Source: Micromonospora avicenniae (lineage in GTDB: Bacteria; Actinomycetota; Actinomycetes; Mycobacteriales; Micromonosporaceae). From it: 64,000 nucleotides of DNA. The stretch covers positions 62,001-126,000 of the forward strand of contig NZ_FTNF01000007.1 in the NCBI RefSeq assembly GCF_900156065.1, in the 5' to 3' direction. How positions within the stretch are numbered: the first letter of the stretch is position 1; each line of letters opens with the position of its first letter. The notes below the pieces were generated by a model, which was not told where the DNA came from, ran no database searches, and saw only the letters and a program-made list of their open reading frames with translations. A program made the translations under genes and the position numbers. Positions 7,329 through 15,096 of the stretch are shown piece by piece.

Positions 7329-8804
7329 TCAGCTCAGCGTCGCCAGCCAGCGCAGCAGCGAACGTACGCCCCAACCGGTCGCGCCCTTGGTCAGCTCCGC
7401 GTCGTCGGAGTCGGCCCAGGACGGCGCCGACATGTCCACGTGCACCCAGCGGTCACGCAGGTCGTCGGTGAACTCGCGCAGGTAGAGCGCGGCGAGCACC
7501 GAGCCGGCTCCCTGCGTCGGCGCGCTGAACAGGTCCGCCACCTCGCTGCCGAGGTACTCGACGTAGTCCGCCGGCAGCGGCATCCGCCAAGCCTGCTCCC
7601 CGGCCGCCTCGACGGCGGCGAGGAACTTGCCCGCGAGCTCGTCGTTCTCGCTGTAGAGGGCACCCGTCCGCTTGCCCAGCGCCACCGCGTTCGCCCCGGT
7701 CAGCGTGGCCAGGTCGACCAGCACGTCCGGCTTCAGCTCCCGGACGGCGTAGCTGATCGCGTCGGCGAGGACGAGCCGTCCCTCGGCGTCGGAGTTGGTG
7801 GTCTCACTGGTGATCCCGCCGTAGTGGCGGATGACGTCGCCGGGGCGGAACGCCGACCCGCTCACCGCATTTTCCGCGAGCGGCGCCAGCGTGGTGACCC
7901 GGACGGGCAGCCGCAGCGCGGCCGCCCCGAGGGTGGCGGCCACCACGGCCGCGGCTCCGCCCATGTCCTTGCGCATCAGCTTCATCGCCGGCACCGGCTT
8001 GATCGAGATGCCGCCGGTGTCGAAGGTGATGCCCTTGCCGACCAGCACCACGTGGGTACGGGCGTCGGCCGGGCGCCAGTCCAGCTCGACGAGGCGCGGG
8101 GTGCTGGCCGAGCCGCCGCCGACGGCAAGGATGCCGCCGAAGCCCTCGGCGGCCAGCTCGACCGGTCCGCGTACCCGAAGGTGCAGGTCCGGCGTCCCGT
8201 CGGCCCGCTCGGCCACCTGCTCGGCGAACCACTGCGGATTCTTCACCGAGGAGGGCGTGTTCGTGAGGTCACGGGCGAACCGGGTCATCCGGGCCGTGGT
8301 GCGGGCCGCCTCGACCACCGCCAGGTGGTCGTCCGGGTTGGCCACCACGAGGTCGACCTGCGCCAGCGCGGGCGCCTCACCGGCGTCGGTCAGCCGGAAC
8401 CGGTAGGAGGCCAGCAGCAGCCCCTCGTAGAGCCCTCGAACGGCCTCCGGGGAGGCGTCGGCCGGCAGCGCGACCGTGGCGTGCTTCTCGTCGGCGACCG
8501 CCCGGGCGATCGCGGCGCCGGCCCGCCGCCAGCCCGCCTCGTCCCCGTCGCCCACCCCGGCCAGGACCAGCACGCCGGGGCTGCGCCCCGGACGGAGGTG
8601 GGTCCGGGTCTCGCCGGCCCGACCGGTGAGTCGCGCGGCCGGCACCAGTGCGCCGGCCTCTTCGGCGACTCCCTCGGGGAGCGTGGCCGCGGTCAGGACC
8701 GGGATGGCCGGGGCGTCGCCGCCCTCCGCCTCTCCGGCCGCTCGGACGGGCAGGACGAGTGTGTCGAGCCGGTCGGGCTCGGCGAACAGACGGATGGCGA
8801 GCAC
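7329..8804 (-). CDS. pepA: Leucyl aminopeptidase (M17 family)
   Basis: 491 aa, normal for the family. The C-terminal catalytic domain has the metal/lysine motif GKGITFDTGG (256-265) and the M17 signature NSDAEGR (337-343). These two-metal hexameric cytoplasmic enzymes remove N-terminal residues from peptides, preferring Leu. The N-terminal 170 residues form the usual macro-like domain. GTG start at 8804, with GGAGG about 11 nt upstream. Downstream of the DUF3117 gene on the same strand, but a strong hairpin separates them, so it likely has its own promoter. Confidence 0.94.
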   Translation of the reverse strand: MLAIRLFAEPDRLDTLVLPVRAAGEAEGGDAPAIPVLTAATLPEGVAEEAGALVPAARLTGRAGETRTHLRPGRSPGVLVLAGVGDGDEAGWRRAGAAIARAVADEKHATVALPADASPEAVRGLYEGLLLASYRFRLTDAGEAPALAQVDLVVANPDDHLAVVEAARTTARMTRFARDLTNTPSSVKNPQWFAEQVAERADGTPDLHLRVRGPVELAAEGFGGILAVGGGSASTPRLVELDWRPADARTHVVLVGKGITFDTGGISIKPVPAMKLMRKDMGGAAAVVAATLGAAALRLPVRVTTLAPLAENAVSGSAFRPGDVIRHYGGITSETTNSDAEGRLVLADAISYAVRELKPDVLVDLATLTGANAVALGKRTGALYSENDELAGKFLAAVEAAGEQAWRMPLPADYVEYLGSEVADLFSAPTQGAGSVLAALYLREFTDDLRDRWVHVDMSAPSWADSDDAELTKGATGWGVRSLLRWLATLS

Positions 8805-8858
8805 GCGGAACCGTACCTCCAGGAAAGTCTCGGTGCGGGACGTTCCGCACCGGTGAAG

Positions 8859-8892
8859 CCCTGAGCCACCGGCCGGGGCCGGTGGCTCAGGG
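8859..8892 (-). terminator. Terminator after the DUF3117 gene
   Basis: Perfect 16-bp arms CCCTGAGCCACCGGCC / GGCCGGTGGCTCAGGG with a 2-nt loop, about 50 nt beyond the DUF3117 stop. Confidence 0.65.
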
Positions 8893-8939
8893 TATGACGA
8901 ACCGCCGGGACGGCTGCCGCCGCCCAGACCGTTCCTCGA

Positions 8940-9107
8940 TCAGCCGGCGGCCGCCTTCAGTGCGTCACCGAGCGCATTGGCCTCGTCGGGAGTCATCTCG
9001 ACGACGAGCCGGCCACCGCCCTCCAGCGGGACTCGCATGACGATGCCCCGGCCCTCCTTGGTGACTTCCAGCGGACCGTCGCCCGTCCGCGGCTTCATCG
9101 CCGCCAT
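8940..9107 (-). CDS. DUF3117 small protein (Rv1211-like)
   Basis: A 55-aa protein that matches the actinobacterial DUF3117 family along its whole length (starts MAAMKPRTGDGPLEVTKEGR, ends DALGDALK-like). The frame is open further upstream, but the family start and the GGGGAG site 7 nt before this ATG fix it. The function is unknown; the family is nearly universal in actinobacteria and almost invariant, suggesting a core role. In Mycobacterium its homologue lies beside tag and a DivIVA-like gene, which are also nearby here. Confidence 0.9.
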   Translation of the reverse strand: MAAMKPRTGDGPLEVTKEGRGIVMRVPLEGGGRLVVEMTPDEANALGDALKAAAG

Positions 9108-9246
9108 GTTGTCTCCCCTCAGACCTACACCAGGGTCGGTGGGTTGCCCCACAGCCACTTCATCACGACCACCCGCAGCCTTCGCGGGGGCGTCGACCAA
9201 CGATTTTCCCTGATGAACACCGCCGGACCCAAACCGAAGCAGTATT

Positions 9247-9260
9247 GATGTAACAGCATC
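9247..9260. promoter_or_regulatory. Small inverted repeat upstream of the PaaX gene
   Basis: GATG-TAACAG-CATC lies about 40 nt before the paaX start in an AT-rich patch (9230-9290) unlike the surrounding sequence. It is a candidate auto-operator; the match to known PaaX sites was not tested. Confidence 0.3.
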
Positions 9261-9297
9261 TAGCTTATCTTGAGAAGGCCTGTCACAATGTGCGGTC

Positions 9298-10116
9298 ATG
9301 CAGGCACGGTCGGCACTCTTCGACCTGTACGGCGACCACCTCCGGGCGAGGGGCGGCCGGGCGCCGGTGGCCGCCCTGGTCAAGCTGCTCGCCCCGCTGG
9401 GCATCGCCCCGCCGGCCGTGCGCACCGCCGTCTCCCGGATGGTCCGTCAGGGCTGGCTCGACCCGCTCAAACTGGCCTCGGGGCCGGGATATTCGATCAC
9501 GCCCAAAGCGGCGCGGCGGCTCGACGAGGCGGCCGCCCGGATCTATCGGACGGGCCGGATCGGCTGGGACGGCCGGTTCGACCTCATCGTGCTGGAGGCG
9601 CCGAACTCGCGCCGGGAACGCCAACGGCTCGCCGCGAACCTCACCTTCCTCGGCTACGGGACGCTCAACGAGTGCACCTGGGTGGCCACCCGCCCAGGCG
9701 AGGACGTCGACGTGCTGCTCAACGAGGCGGGGGTGCGGTACGAGCGGTTCACCGCTGCGCACGCGGCCGGCACCCCGGGTGCGATGGCCGTCGTACGCCG
9801 CGCCTGGAACCTCAACGAGATCGGGCAGGCGTACGAGCGGTTCGTGACCGAGCAGCAACCCCTGATCGCGAAGGTGAACGCACGCAGCGGAGACGAGGAG
9901 GCGTACGCCGCCCGGTTCCGGCTGGTGCACGCGTGGCGTACCTTCCTGTTCCGGGACCCGCAGCTGCCGCCCGCGCTGCTTCCCGAACGCTGGCCCGGCA
10001 CCGCAGCCGCCAGCTTCTTCGACCGGCACGCGGCCCGGCTGCGGCCGGCCGCCGACCGGTACGTCGAGAGGTGCCTCGACGCCGGCAACCGCATCGCCCG
10101 ACAGAAGGGTCGTTAG
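9298..10116 (+). CDS. PaaX family transcriptional regulator
   Basis: 272 aa. An N-terminal winged helix (about 15-75, with PPAVRTAVSRMVRQGWL) and a PaaX C-terminal domain (about 90-260, including WNLNEIGQAYERF and RTFLFRDPQLP) identify the family. PaaX represses phenylacetate catabolism and responds to phenylacetyl-CoA. The neighbouring enoyl-CoA hydratase starts 5 nt after the stop, so both are one operon and this member may sense a CoA-thioester. No other paa genes are present in the window, so the pathway is inferred only. Confidence 0.9.
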   Translation: MQARSALFDLYGDHLRARGGRAPVAALVKLLAPLGIAPPAVRTAVSRMVRQGWLDPLKLASGPGYSITPKAARRLDEAAARIYRTGRIGWDGRFDLIVLEAPNSRRERQRLAANLTFLGYGTLNECTWVATRPGEDVDVLLNEAGVRYERFTAAHAAGTPGAMAVVRRAWNLNEIGQAYERFVTEQQPLIAKVNARSGDEEAYAARFRLVHAWRTFLFRDPQLPPALLPERWPGTAAASFFDRHAARLRPAADRYVERCLDAGNRIARQKGR

Positions 10117-10121
10117 ACAAA

Positions 10122-10913
10122 GTGACTGAGCCCCTGCTCGTCGACCGGACCGACGCCGTCGTCACGCTGACGCTGAACCGCCCGAAGGCGATGAACGCGT
10201 TCGACGTGGCGTTGAAGGAGGCCCTCCGGGACGTCCTGGCCGAACTGGAGACCGACCGCAGCTGCCGGGCCGTGGTGCTCGCCGGGGCGGGTGGCTCGTT
10301 CAGCGCCGGGCAGGACCTGCGCGAGCACGTGGCGACGCTGGAATCCACCAGCGCGGACCCGCTGTCCACCGTCGGGGCGCACTACAACCCGATCGCCGCC
10401 CGGCTGGCCAACCTGCCGAAGCCGGTGGTGGCGGCGGTGCGCGGGATGGCCGCCGGGGCCGGCGCATCGCTGGCCTTCCTGGCCGACATCCGCATCGGTG
10501 GACCGAGCACCAGCTTCCTGATGGCGTTCGCGAAGGTCGGGCTGGCCGCCGACACCGGCGCGTCGTGGACGCTGCCCCGGCTGGTCGGCCACGCCAAGGC
10601 GGTCGAGCTGCTGATGCTCGCCGAGCCCGTACGCGCCGAGGAGGCGTGCCGGCTCGGCCTGCTGAACCGCATGGTCGACGACGACGAGCAGGTGCTTCCG
10701 GCCGCGCAGGAACTGGCCGCGCGGCTGGCTGCCGGGCCGACGGTCGCGTACGGGGCGATCAAGCGGCAGCTCTCCATCGCCGACGCCGGCACCCTCGCCG
10801 ACGCGCTCGCGGCCGAGGCTCAGGCGCAGAGCATCTGCGGTGCCACCACGGACCACCGGGCGGCCACCATGGCCTTCGTCGCCAAGCAACGGCCGGTCTT
10901 CGAGGGACGCTGA
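10122..10913 (+). CDS. Enoyl-CoA hydratase/isomerase family protein, PaaG-like
   Basis: 263 aa of the crotonase family. The oxyanion-hole motif AGAGGSFSAGQDL (about 50-62) and VRGMAAGAGASLAFLADIR (about 106-124) are clear, as is the GASWTLPRLVG segment typical of PaaG-type members. PaaG isomerises ring-epoxyphenylacetyl-CoA to an oxepin. The GTG start lies 5 nt after the paaX stop. Co-transcription with PaaX favours a phenylacetate-like substrate, but a generic enoyl-CoA hydratase cannot be excluded. Confidence 0.85.
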   Translation: MTEPLLVDRTDAVVTLTLNRPKAMNAFDVALKEALRDVLAELETDRSCRAVVLAGAGGSFSAGQDLREHVATLESTSADPLSTVGAHYNPIAARLANLPKPVVAAVRGMAAGAGASLAFLADIRIGGPSTSFLMAFAKVGLAADTGASWTLPRLVGHAKAVELLMLAEPVRAEEACRLGLLNRMVDDDEQVLPAAQELAARLAAGPTVAYGAIKRQLSIADAGTLADALAAEAQAQSICGATTDHRAATMAFVAKQRPVFEGR

Positions 10914-10918
10914 GCGGT

Positions 10919-10958
10919 CGGCCTCGCGCGCGGCAGCCGGGTCACGCTCGCGAGGCCG
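10919..10958. terminator. Hairpin between convergent genes
   Basis: Arms CGGCCTCGCG (10919-10928) and CGCGAGGCCG (10949-10958), placed between the hydratase stop and the stop of the hypothetical gene on the other strand. Confidence 0.5.
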
Positions 10959-10970
10959 CTCCGGGCCGGC

Positions 10971-11600
10971 TCAGTCGTCCTCCTCCGGATCCTGGTTGGC
11001 CTCGGCACCGAGCACGAACGCCTGCATGGCGAGCTCGTCGCCGGCGGGCGACACGAAGGCGGGCAGCTCGCGCGGGCCCAGCTCCTGCACGTACGACCAG
11101 AAGAGGCGTACCGCCTCGGCGGGCGAGTCGGCCTCGATCGGCAGGTCGAGGCTGACCAGCCAGGTGCGTCGGGGTGGCGGCGGACCGAACCGCTCGGCCA
11201 GCGCCCGGTGGATCGCCGGGTCGAGCGGGGTGACCGGTCCATCGAGGGCGAGCTGACCGGCCGGCAGCGGCTCGTCGAAGGCCCGCCGGGTGTACGTCAC
11301 CACCAGGGCCGCCTCGCGGTCGGACTGTGGATCTTCCGGGTCGTCCGCGCGGAGGCCGGTGGCCGCCGCGACGCGGCCGAGGGCCACCACCCGCACCGGC
11401 TCGTCGATCAGCACCGCCACGTCGTCGCCGGGACGGGGGCGCACGGTCTCGTCCAGGCCGGTCAGCTCGAGCGTGTCGTGGTGCACCAGCCGTTCGGCGT
11501 CGTAGCGGCCGGCGGGCAGCAGGACGGCCCAGGCGCCGGTGCTCGCCGCCCGGCTCGTCCCGTCCGGCCGGTGCGCGGTGTCGGTCGTCATGCCTCCCAT
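10971..11600 (-). CDS. Conserved hypothetical protein in the tag operon
   Basis: 209 aa, unrecognised. It is acidic with no membrane segment. The first half (WAVLLPAGRYDAERL, RPGDDVAVLIDEPVRVVALG) looks like an EVE/ASCH-type small-barrel fold, which is only an impression. It ends in an acidic tail (EANQDPEEDD). It starts 4 nt after the tag stop, so translation is coupled to tag and a link with nucleic-acid repair or modification is possible. Two candidate ATGs (11600 and 11591) are both in frame; neither has a well-spaced ribosome site. Confidence 0.7.
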   Translation of the reverse strand: MGGMTTDTAHRPDGTSRAASTGAWAVLLPAGRYDAERLVHHDTLELTGLDETVRPRPGDDVAVLIDEPVRVVALGRVAAATGLRADDPEDPQSDREAALVVTYTRRAFDEPLPAGQLALDGPVTPLDPAIHRALAERFGPPPPRRTWLVSLDLPIEADSPAEAVRLFWSYVQELGPRELPAFVSPAGDELAMQAFVLGAEANQDPEEDD

Positions 11601-11604
11601 CCCA

Positions 11605-12186
11605 TCACGCCGTGCCGGTCGGTTTGACGTGGCAGCCGTCGAGATGGTCGTCGACCATCCCGGTGGCCTGCATCAGCGCGTAGGCCGTGGTCGGACCGAC
11701 GAACCGGAAGCCGCGTTTCTTGAGCGCCTTGGCCATCGCCGTCGACTCGGGTGTGATCGCTGGTACCTCGGCGAAGGAGGCCGGGCGGGCCGGCCGTGGG
11801 GCCGGGGCGAACGACCAGAGCAGCGCGGAGAGCCCCTCGGGCAGCTCCGCGGCCGACCGCGCGTTGGCGATGGCGGCCTCGATCTTGGCTCGGTTGCGGA
11901 CGATCCCGGTGTCGGCCAGCAGCCGGGTCACGTCGGCCTCGCCGTATTCCGCCACGGTCGGGATGCGGAACTCGTCGAAGGCCAACCGGAAGGCGGGGCG
12001 CTTGCGCAGGATGGTCAGCCAGGACAGCCCGGACTGGAACGCCTCCAGCGTCATCCGTTCGTAGAGCGCGTCGTCGCCGTGCAGCGGCTGCCCCCACTCC
12101 GTGTCGTGGTAGGCGGCGTAGTCGGGGGTGCTCGCCCCCCAGGCGCAACGCGGTAGCCCGTCGGCACCGATCACCAGGTCAGTCAC
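11605..12186 (-). CDS. tag: DNA-3-methyladenine glycosylase I
   Basis: 193 aa. Tag family hallmarks are present: PRCAWG near the N-terminus, AYHDTEWGQPLHGDD, FEAFQSGLSW-like ALEAFQSGLSWLTIL, and the C-terminal DDHLDGCH. The cysteines and histidines of the first and last motifs make the zinc site of E. coli Tag. It excises 3-methyladenine from alkylated DNA. The GTG at 12186 is chosen because a minus-strand TAGCGT box ends 8 nt before it. The homologue in Mycobacterium also sits near DivIVA-like, DUF3117 and folP2 genes. Confidence 0.92.
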   Translation of the reverse strand: MTDLVIGADGLPRCAWGASTPDYAAYHDTEWGQPLHGDDALYERMTLEAFQSGLSWLTILRKRPAFRLAFDEFRIPTVAEYGEADVTRLLADTGIVRNRAKIEAAIANARSAAELPEGLSALLWSFAPAPRPARPASFAEVPAITPESTAMAKALKKRGFRFVGPTTAYALMQATGMVDDHLDGCHVKPTGTA

Positions 12187-12194
12187 GTCTGCAC

Positions 12195-12200
12195 ACGCTA
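12195..12200 (-). promoter_or_regulatory. -10 box of tag (leaderless)
   Basis: TAGCGT on the minus strand, 8 nt from the GTG start. Confidence 0.5.
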
Positions 12201-12312
12201 GGCCACAGCACCGACAGCTCATCGCCCATCGTCGCCGGGCTTCCCGCGGGGGCGGATCACCGACCGGTAGGGGTGGGGCGGCGACCGTTCCCCGGCCACG
12301 CCGCCACGCCGG

Positions 12313-12810
12313 TCACGGTAGGCGGCCCTGCTCCACGAGACGACCGAAGCGTCGCAGCGCCCGGGTCAGCCCGAGCTTGGAGCCGGGCCAGATCACCGGC
12401 CAGGCGACCCGACCGGCGGTGCCGCCGGGCAGGTGGAACCACTCGTGCCAGACGACCTGCGTCCGGTCCCGGGCCAACGGGGTGCAGCGCAGCACGCCAG
12501 GGCCACGCAGCAGCGGGCCGCAGTGCACCACCCCGATCTCGTAGGGCTCGTCGACCCGGACCACCCGCATCTCGTCCCGGAGCTCGGTCGGGCCGAGCGC
12601 GGTCAGCGCCTCGACGAGACTGCCCTCACGGCCGTCACCCTCGACCACCCGTACCCGGGTGAACGGGATCCAGTCGGACTGGCGCTCCCAGGCCAGCAAC
12701 GCGGCGAAGACCCGTTCTGCCGGGGCGTCGACGATGACCGTCGCGGTCACCTCGCCGGCGCCCGGCCGGGCCGCCTCGGGCAGGTCGTCCCCGCCCTGTT
12801 CTGCGGTCAC
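12313..12810 (-). CDS. SRPBCC family protein
   Basis: 165 aa with the START-like SRPBCC pattern: a first strand VTATVIVDAPAERVFAALL, then W..W.P..RVRVVEGDGREGSL, and a C-terminal helix after VWHEWFHLPGG. Such proteins bind hydrophobic ligands in a deep cavity; the ligand is unknown. Its ATG overlaps the stop of the DivIVA-domain gene by 4 nt, so the two are translationally coupled. The pairing with a cell-pole protein is conserved in my recollection of related genomes but unexplained. Confidence 0.82.
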   Translation of the reverse strand: MTAEQGGDDLPEAARPGAGEVTATVIVDAPAERVFAALLAWERQSDWIPFTRVRVVEGDGREGSLVEALTALGPTELRDEMRVVRVDEPYEIGVVHCGPLLRGPGVLRCTPLARDRTQVVWHEWFHLPGGTAGRVAWPVIWPGSKLGLTRALRRFGRLVEQGRLP

Positions 12811-13433
12811 ACCGGCTCCGAGCGCACCACCGGGCCGTGCCCACCGGAGCCGTCAGCCGGCTTGCTCCGGCCGGCTCCGGCGTCGTCCGGGTCGGCCGGA
12901 GAGTCGGTGGAACCGATGAAGGTGGTTCCACCGGCCGCGGTGCCACCGGCGGTGACGAAGGGCTCGACCCCGGTGACCGCCACCTCGGGCTGCCCGGCCG
13001 CCGCCTCGAACGTCCGGTCGTTTCCGGGTGTCGTGCCGGGCACGGCGGCGACCCCGGTGGACGCCGACGCAGCGGCACCCGCCTGCTCGCGGGCCCGCCG
13101 CAGGGTCTCCGCGTCCGCCGTCCGCCCCTCCCGCAACGCGGCTACCTCCGCTTCCAGCACACCGATCAGCTCGGACTTGTAGCCGATGTCGTAGGCGGCG
13201 CGGCGCAACGCCCGATCGACCTGAGCCATCTGGTACCCACGCAGCACGGTGTCGAACCGGATCTCCTCGACGTCCGTCTCCCGCAACGGCCGGTCACCCG
13301 GCAGCGGCACGGCGCGCCCGTCCGGTTCGGCCGGCACCAGGCCAGGATCACGACCGGTGACCAGCGCTGTCACCCCGAACACCACCGCCGCGACGGTCAA
13401 CGCCACGACCAGCATGAGCAGAACCTGACCCAT
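12807..13433 (-). CDS. DivIVA domain-containing membrane protein (Rv1209-like)
   Basis: 208 aa. One N-terminal membrane helix (about 4-24) is followed by a short DivIVA motif, IRFDTVLRGYQMAQVDRALR (about 58-77), then a coiled coil (about 85-120) and a Gly/Ala/Pro-rich tail. It resembles the small DivIVA-like protein found next to folP2 in Mycobacterium rather than the polar scaffold Wag31. Likely membrane-associated with a role in envelope growth; that is inference. Divergent from folP2 with about 150 nt between. Confidence 0.85.
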   Translation of the reverse strand: MGQVLLMLVVALTVAAVVFGVTALVTGRDPGLVPAEPDGRAVPLPGDRPLRETDVEEIRFDTVLRGYQMAQVDRALRRAAYDIGYKSELIGVLEAEVAALREGRTADAETLRRAREQAGAAASASTGVAAVPGTTPGNDRTFEAAAGQPEVAVTGVEPFVTAGGTAAGGTTFIGSTDSPADPDDAGAGRSKPADGSGGHGPVVRSEPV

Positions 13434-13583
13434 GCACAGATCGTGGCATGCCGAACCGACCGGAGCGAGCCCGCCACCGACGCCGGGCCGACGGACCGTT
13501 CGAACGGTGCGCCGGCGGACGGGTTAGCGTCGGGACCGGCCGATGCGGGGAACGCCCGCAGGGCTTCGGTGAGGGAGGCGGCA

Positions 13584-14453
13584 ATGGCCGGGGAGCTGCG
13601 GCTCGGTGGGCGGACGTTCGCCCCCGGTGAGCTGGTGGTGATGGCGATCGTCAACCGCACGCCGGACTCGTTCTTCGACCGGGGGGCGACGTTCGAGGCG
13701 GACAGCGCGCTGCGGGCGGTGGAGCGCGCGGTGACCGAGGGTGCCGAGATCATCGACATCGGCGGGGTGAAGGCCGGCCCGGGCGCCGAGGTCGACGTCA
13801 CCGAGGAGATCCGGCGTACGGTCGGCACCATCGCCGCCGTCCGCGCCGCCTTCCCGGACGTGGTGATCTCCATCGACACGTGGCGTGCGGAGGTCGCCGT
13901 GGAAGCGGTAGCCGCCGGCGCCGACCTGCTCAACGACACCTGGTCCGGCGCCGACCCCGCGCTGGCCCGGGTCGCCGCGGAGACCGGTGCCGGGCTCGTC
14001 TGCTCGCACGCCGGCGGGCTGGCACCCCGGACCCGCCCGCACCGGGCCGCCTTCGACGACGTCGTGGCCGACGTGGTCACCACGGTGACCGGGCTCGCCG
14101 AACGCGCGGTCGGGCTGGGCGTACGTCCCGACGGGATCCTCATCGACCCGGCGCACGATTTCGGCAAGAACACCCGGCACTCGCTGGAGATCACCCGGCG
14201 GCTGGACGAGCTGACCGCCACCGGCTGGCCGCTACTGGTCGCGCTCTCCAACAAGGACTTCGTCGGGGAGACGCTGGACCTGCCGGTCGCCGAGCGGCTG
14301 GAGGGCACGCTCGCCGCGACCGTCGTCTCCGCCTGGCTGGGCGCCCGGGTGTTCCGGGCCCACCAGGTGCGCGCCACGCGCCGGGTGCTCGACATGGTCG
14401 CCTCGATCCGTGGAGATCGCCCGCCGGCGGCGACCCGGCGCGGCCTGGCCTGA
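13584..14453 (+). CDS. folP2: Dihydropteroate synthase homologue of the FolP2 type
   Basis: 289 aa TIM barrel of the pterin-binding family. MAIVNRTPDSFFDRGATF replaces the NVTPDSF of true DHPS. IDIGGVKAGPG, LLNDTWSG, DPAHDFGKNT and ALSNKDFVGETL match, from memory, the mycobacterial FolP2 (Rv1207) subtype. True DHPS joins p-aminobenzoate to a pterin; the M. leprae FolP2 has been reported to lack that activity, so the same may hold here. A GGGAGG site 5 nt before the ATG sets the start, with a -10-like TAGCGT at 13525-13530. The usual neighbour, glucosyl-3-phosphoglycerate synthase, is absent. Confidence 0.88.
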   Translation: MAGELRLGGRTFAPGELVVMAIVNRTPDSFFDRGATFEADSALRAVERAVTEGAEIIDIGGVKAGPGAEVDVTEEIRRTVGTIAAVRAAFPDVVISIDTWRAEVAVEAVAAGADLLNDTWSGADPALARVAAETGAGLVCSHAGGLAPRTRPHRAAFDDVVADVVTTVTGLAERAVGLGVRPDGILIDPAHDFGKNTRHSLEITRRLDELTATGWPLLVALSNKDFVGETLDLPVAERLEGTLAATVVSAWLGARVFRAHQVRATRRVLDMVASIRGDRPPAATRRGLA

Positions 14454-14534
14454 GCGCTTGCCGGCGCTGGCCGTGGGGTTGGTCGAGGCGAGCCGCCGAC
14501 CGCACCGCCGCCTTCCGGGTCGGGCAGCCGGTCC

Positions 14535-14587
14535 GCGGCGGGCAGGGCGAGCCGGATCGGTCCGGAGGCCGGTCCGGCTCCCGCCGC
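14535..14587. terminator. Large hairpin between convergent folP2 and nuoA
   Basis: Outer arms GCGGCGGG / CCCGCCGC and inner arms GAGCCGGA / TCCGGCTC nest in the gap between the two stops. Confidence 0.6.
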
Positions 14588-14588
14588 C

Positions 14589-14966
14589 TCACGTCCAGCG
14601 CAGGATGTTGCGACGCCAGGCGTAGAGGATGCCGAGCGCCAGCACAGCCACGAAGATCGCCATCTCGACGACCGTGACCAGGCCGAACCCGGGCCGGTCG
14701 AAGACCACGGCCCAGGGAAAGAGGAACACCGCCTCGACCGCGAAAAGCACGTACAGGTACGCGTACACGTAGTAGCGGATCTGCATCTGCGCCCAGTCGC
14801 CGCCGACCGGATCGAGCCCGCACTCGTAGCTCGCCCGCTTGCCGGGCGGCTCGGCGGGGCGGCCCGGACGCAGCACCCGGTTGGCGGTGAACGCCACCAC
14901 GAAGAAGAGGACGCTGACGAGCAGCAGGAGCCCGAGCGTCGCGTACGAGCCCAGGTAACCGTCCAC
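14589..14966 (-). CDS. nuoA: NADH-quinone oxidoreductase subunit A (orphan)
   Basis: 125 aa, normal length for NuoA. It has three membrane helices and the conserved loop KRASYECGLDPVGGDWAQMQIRYY-like (about 45-68), including the key cysteine and the E/D pair. NuoA is a small membrane subunit of complex I. No other nuo gene is within the window, which is unusual since nuoA normally opens a 13-14 gene operon. Start GTG at 14966 lies 7 nt after a minus-strand TAGGCT box. It may be a remnant or a specialised second copy kept beside korAB (inference). Confidence 0.9.
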   Translation of the reverse strand: MDGYLGSYATLGLLLLVSVLFFVVAFTANRVLRPGRPAEPPGKRASYECGLDPVGGDWAQMQIRYYVYAYLYVLFAVEAVFLFPWAVVFDRPGFGLVTVVEMAIFVAVLALGILYAWRRNILRWT

Positions 14967-14973
14967 GATCGGC

Positions 14974-14979
14974 AGCCTA
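14974..14979 (-). promoter_or_regulatory. -10 box of nuoA (leaderless)
   Basis: TAGGCT on the minus strand with a 7-nt spacer to the GTG. Confidence 0.5.
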
Positions 14980-15096
14980 CCGCCCGGCCGGTTGACCATT
15001 TCCGGACACGTTACGAATTTGTTTCCGGATGGGACTGGTGCCGTGCGGCAACGGTACCGACGATGGGACCCCTGATCCGTTGTCATCGGAGGGCAG

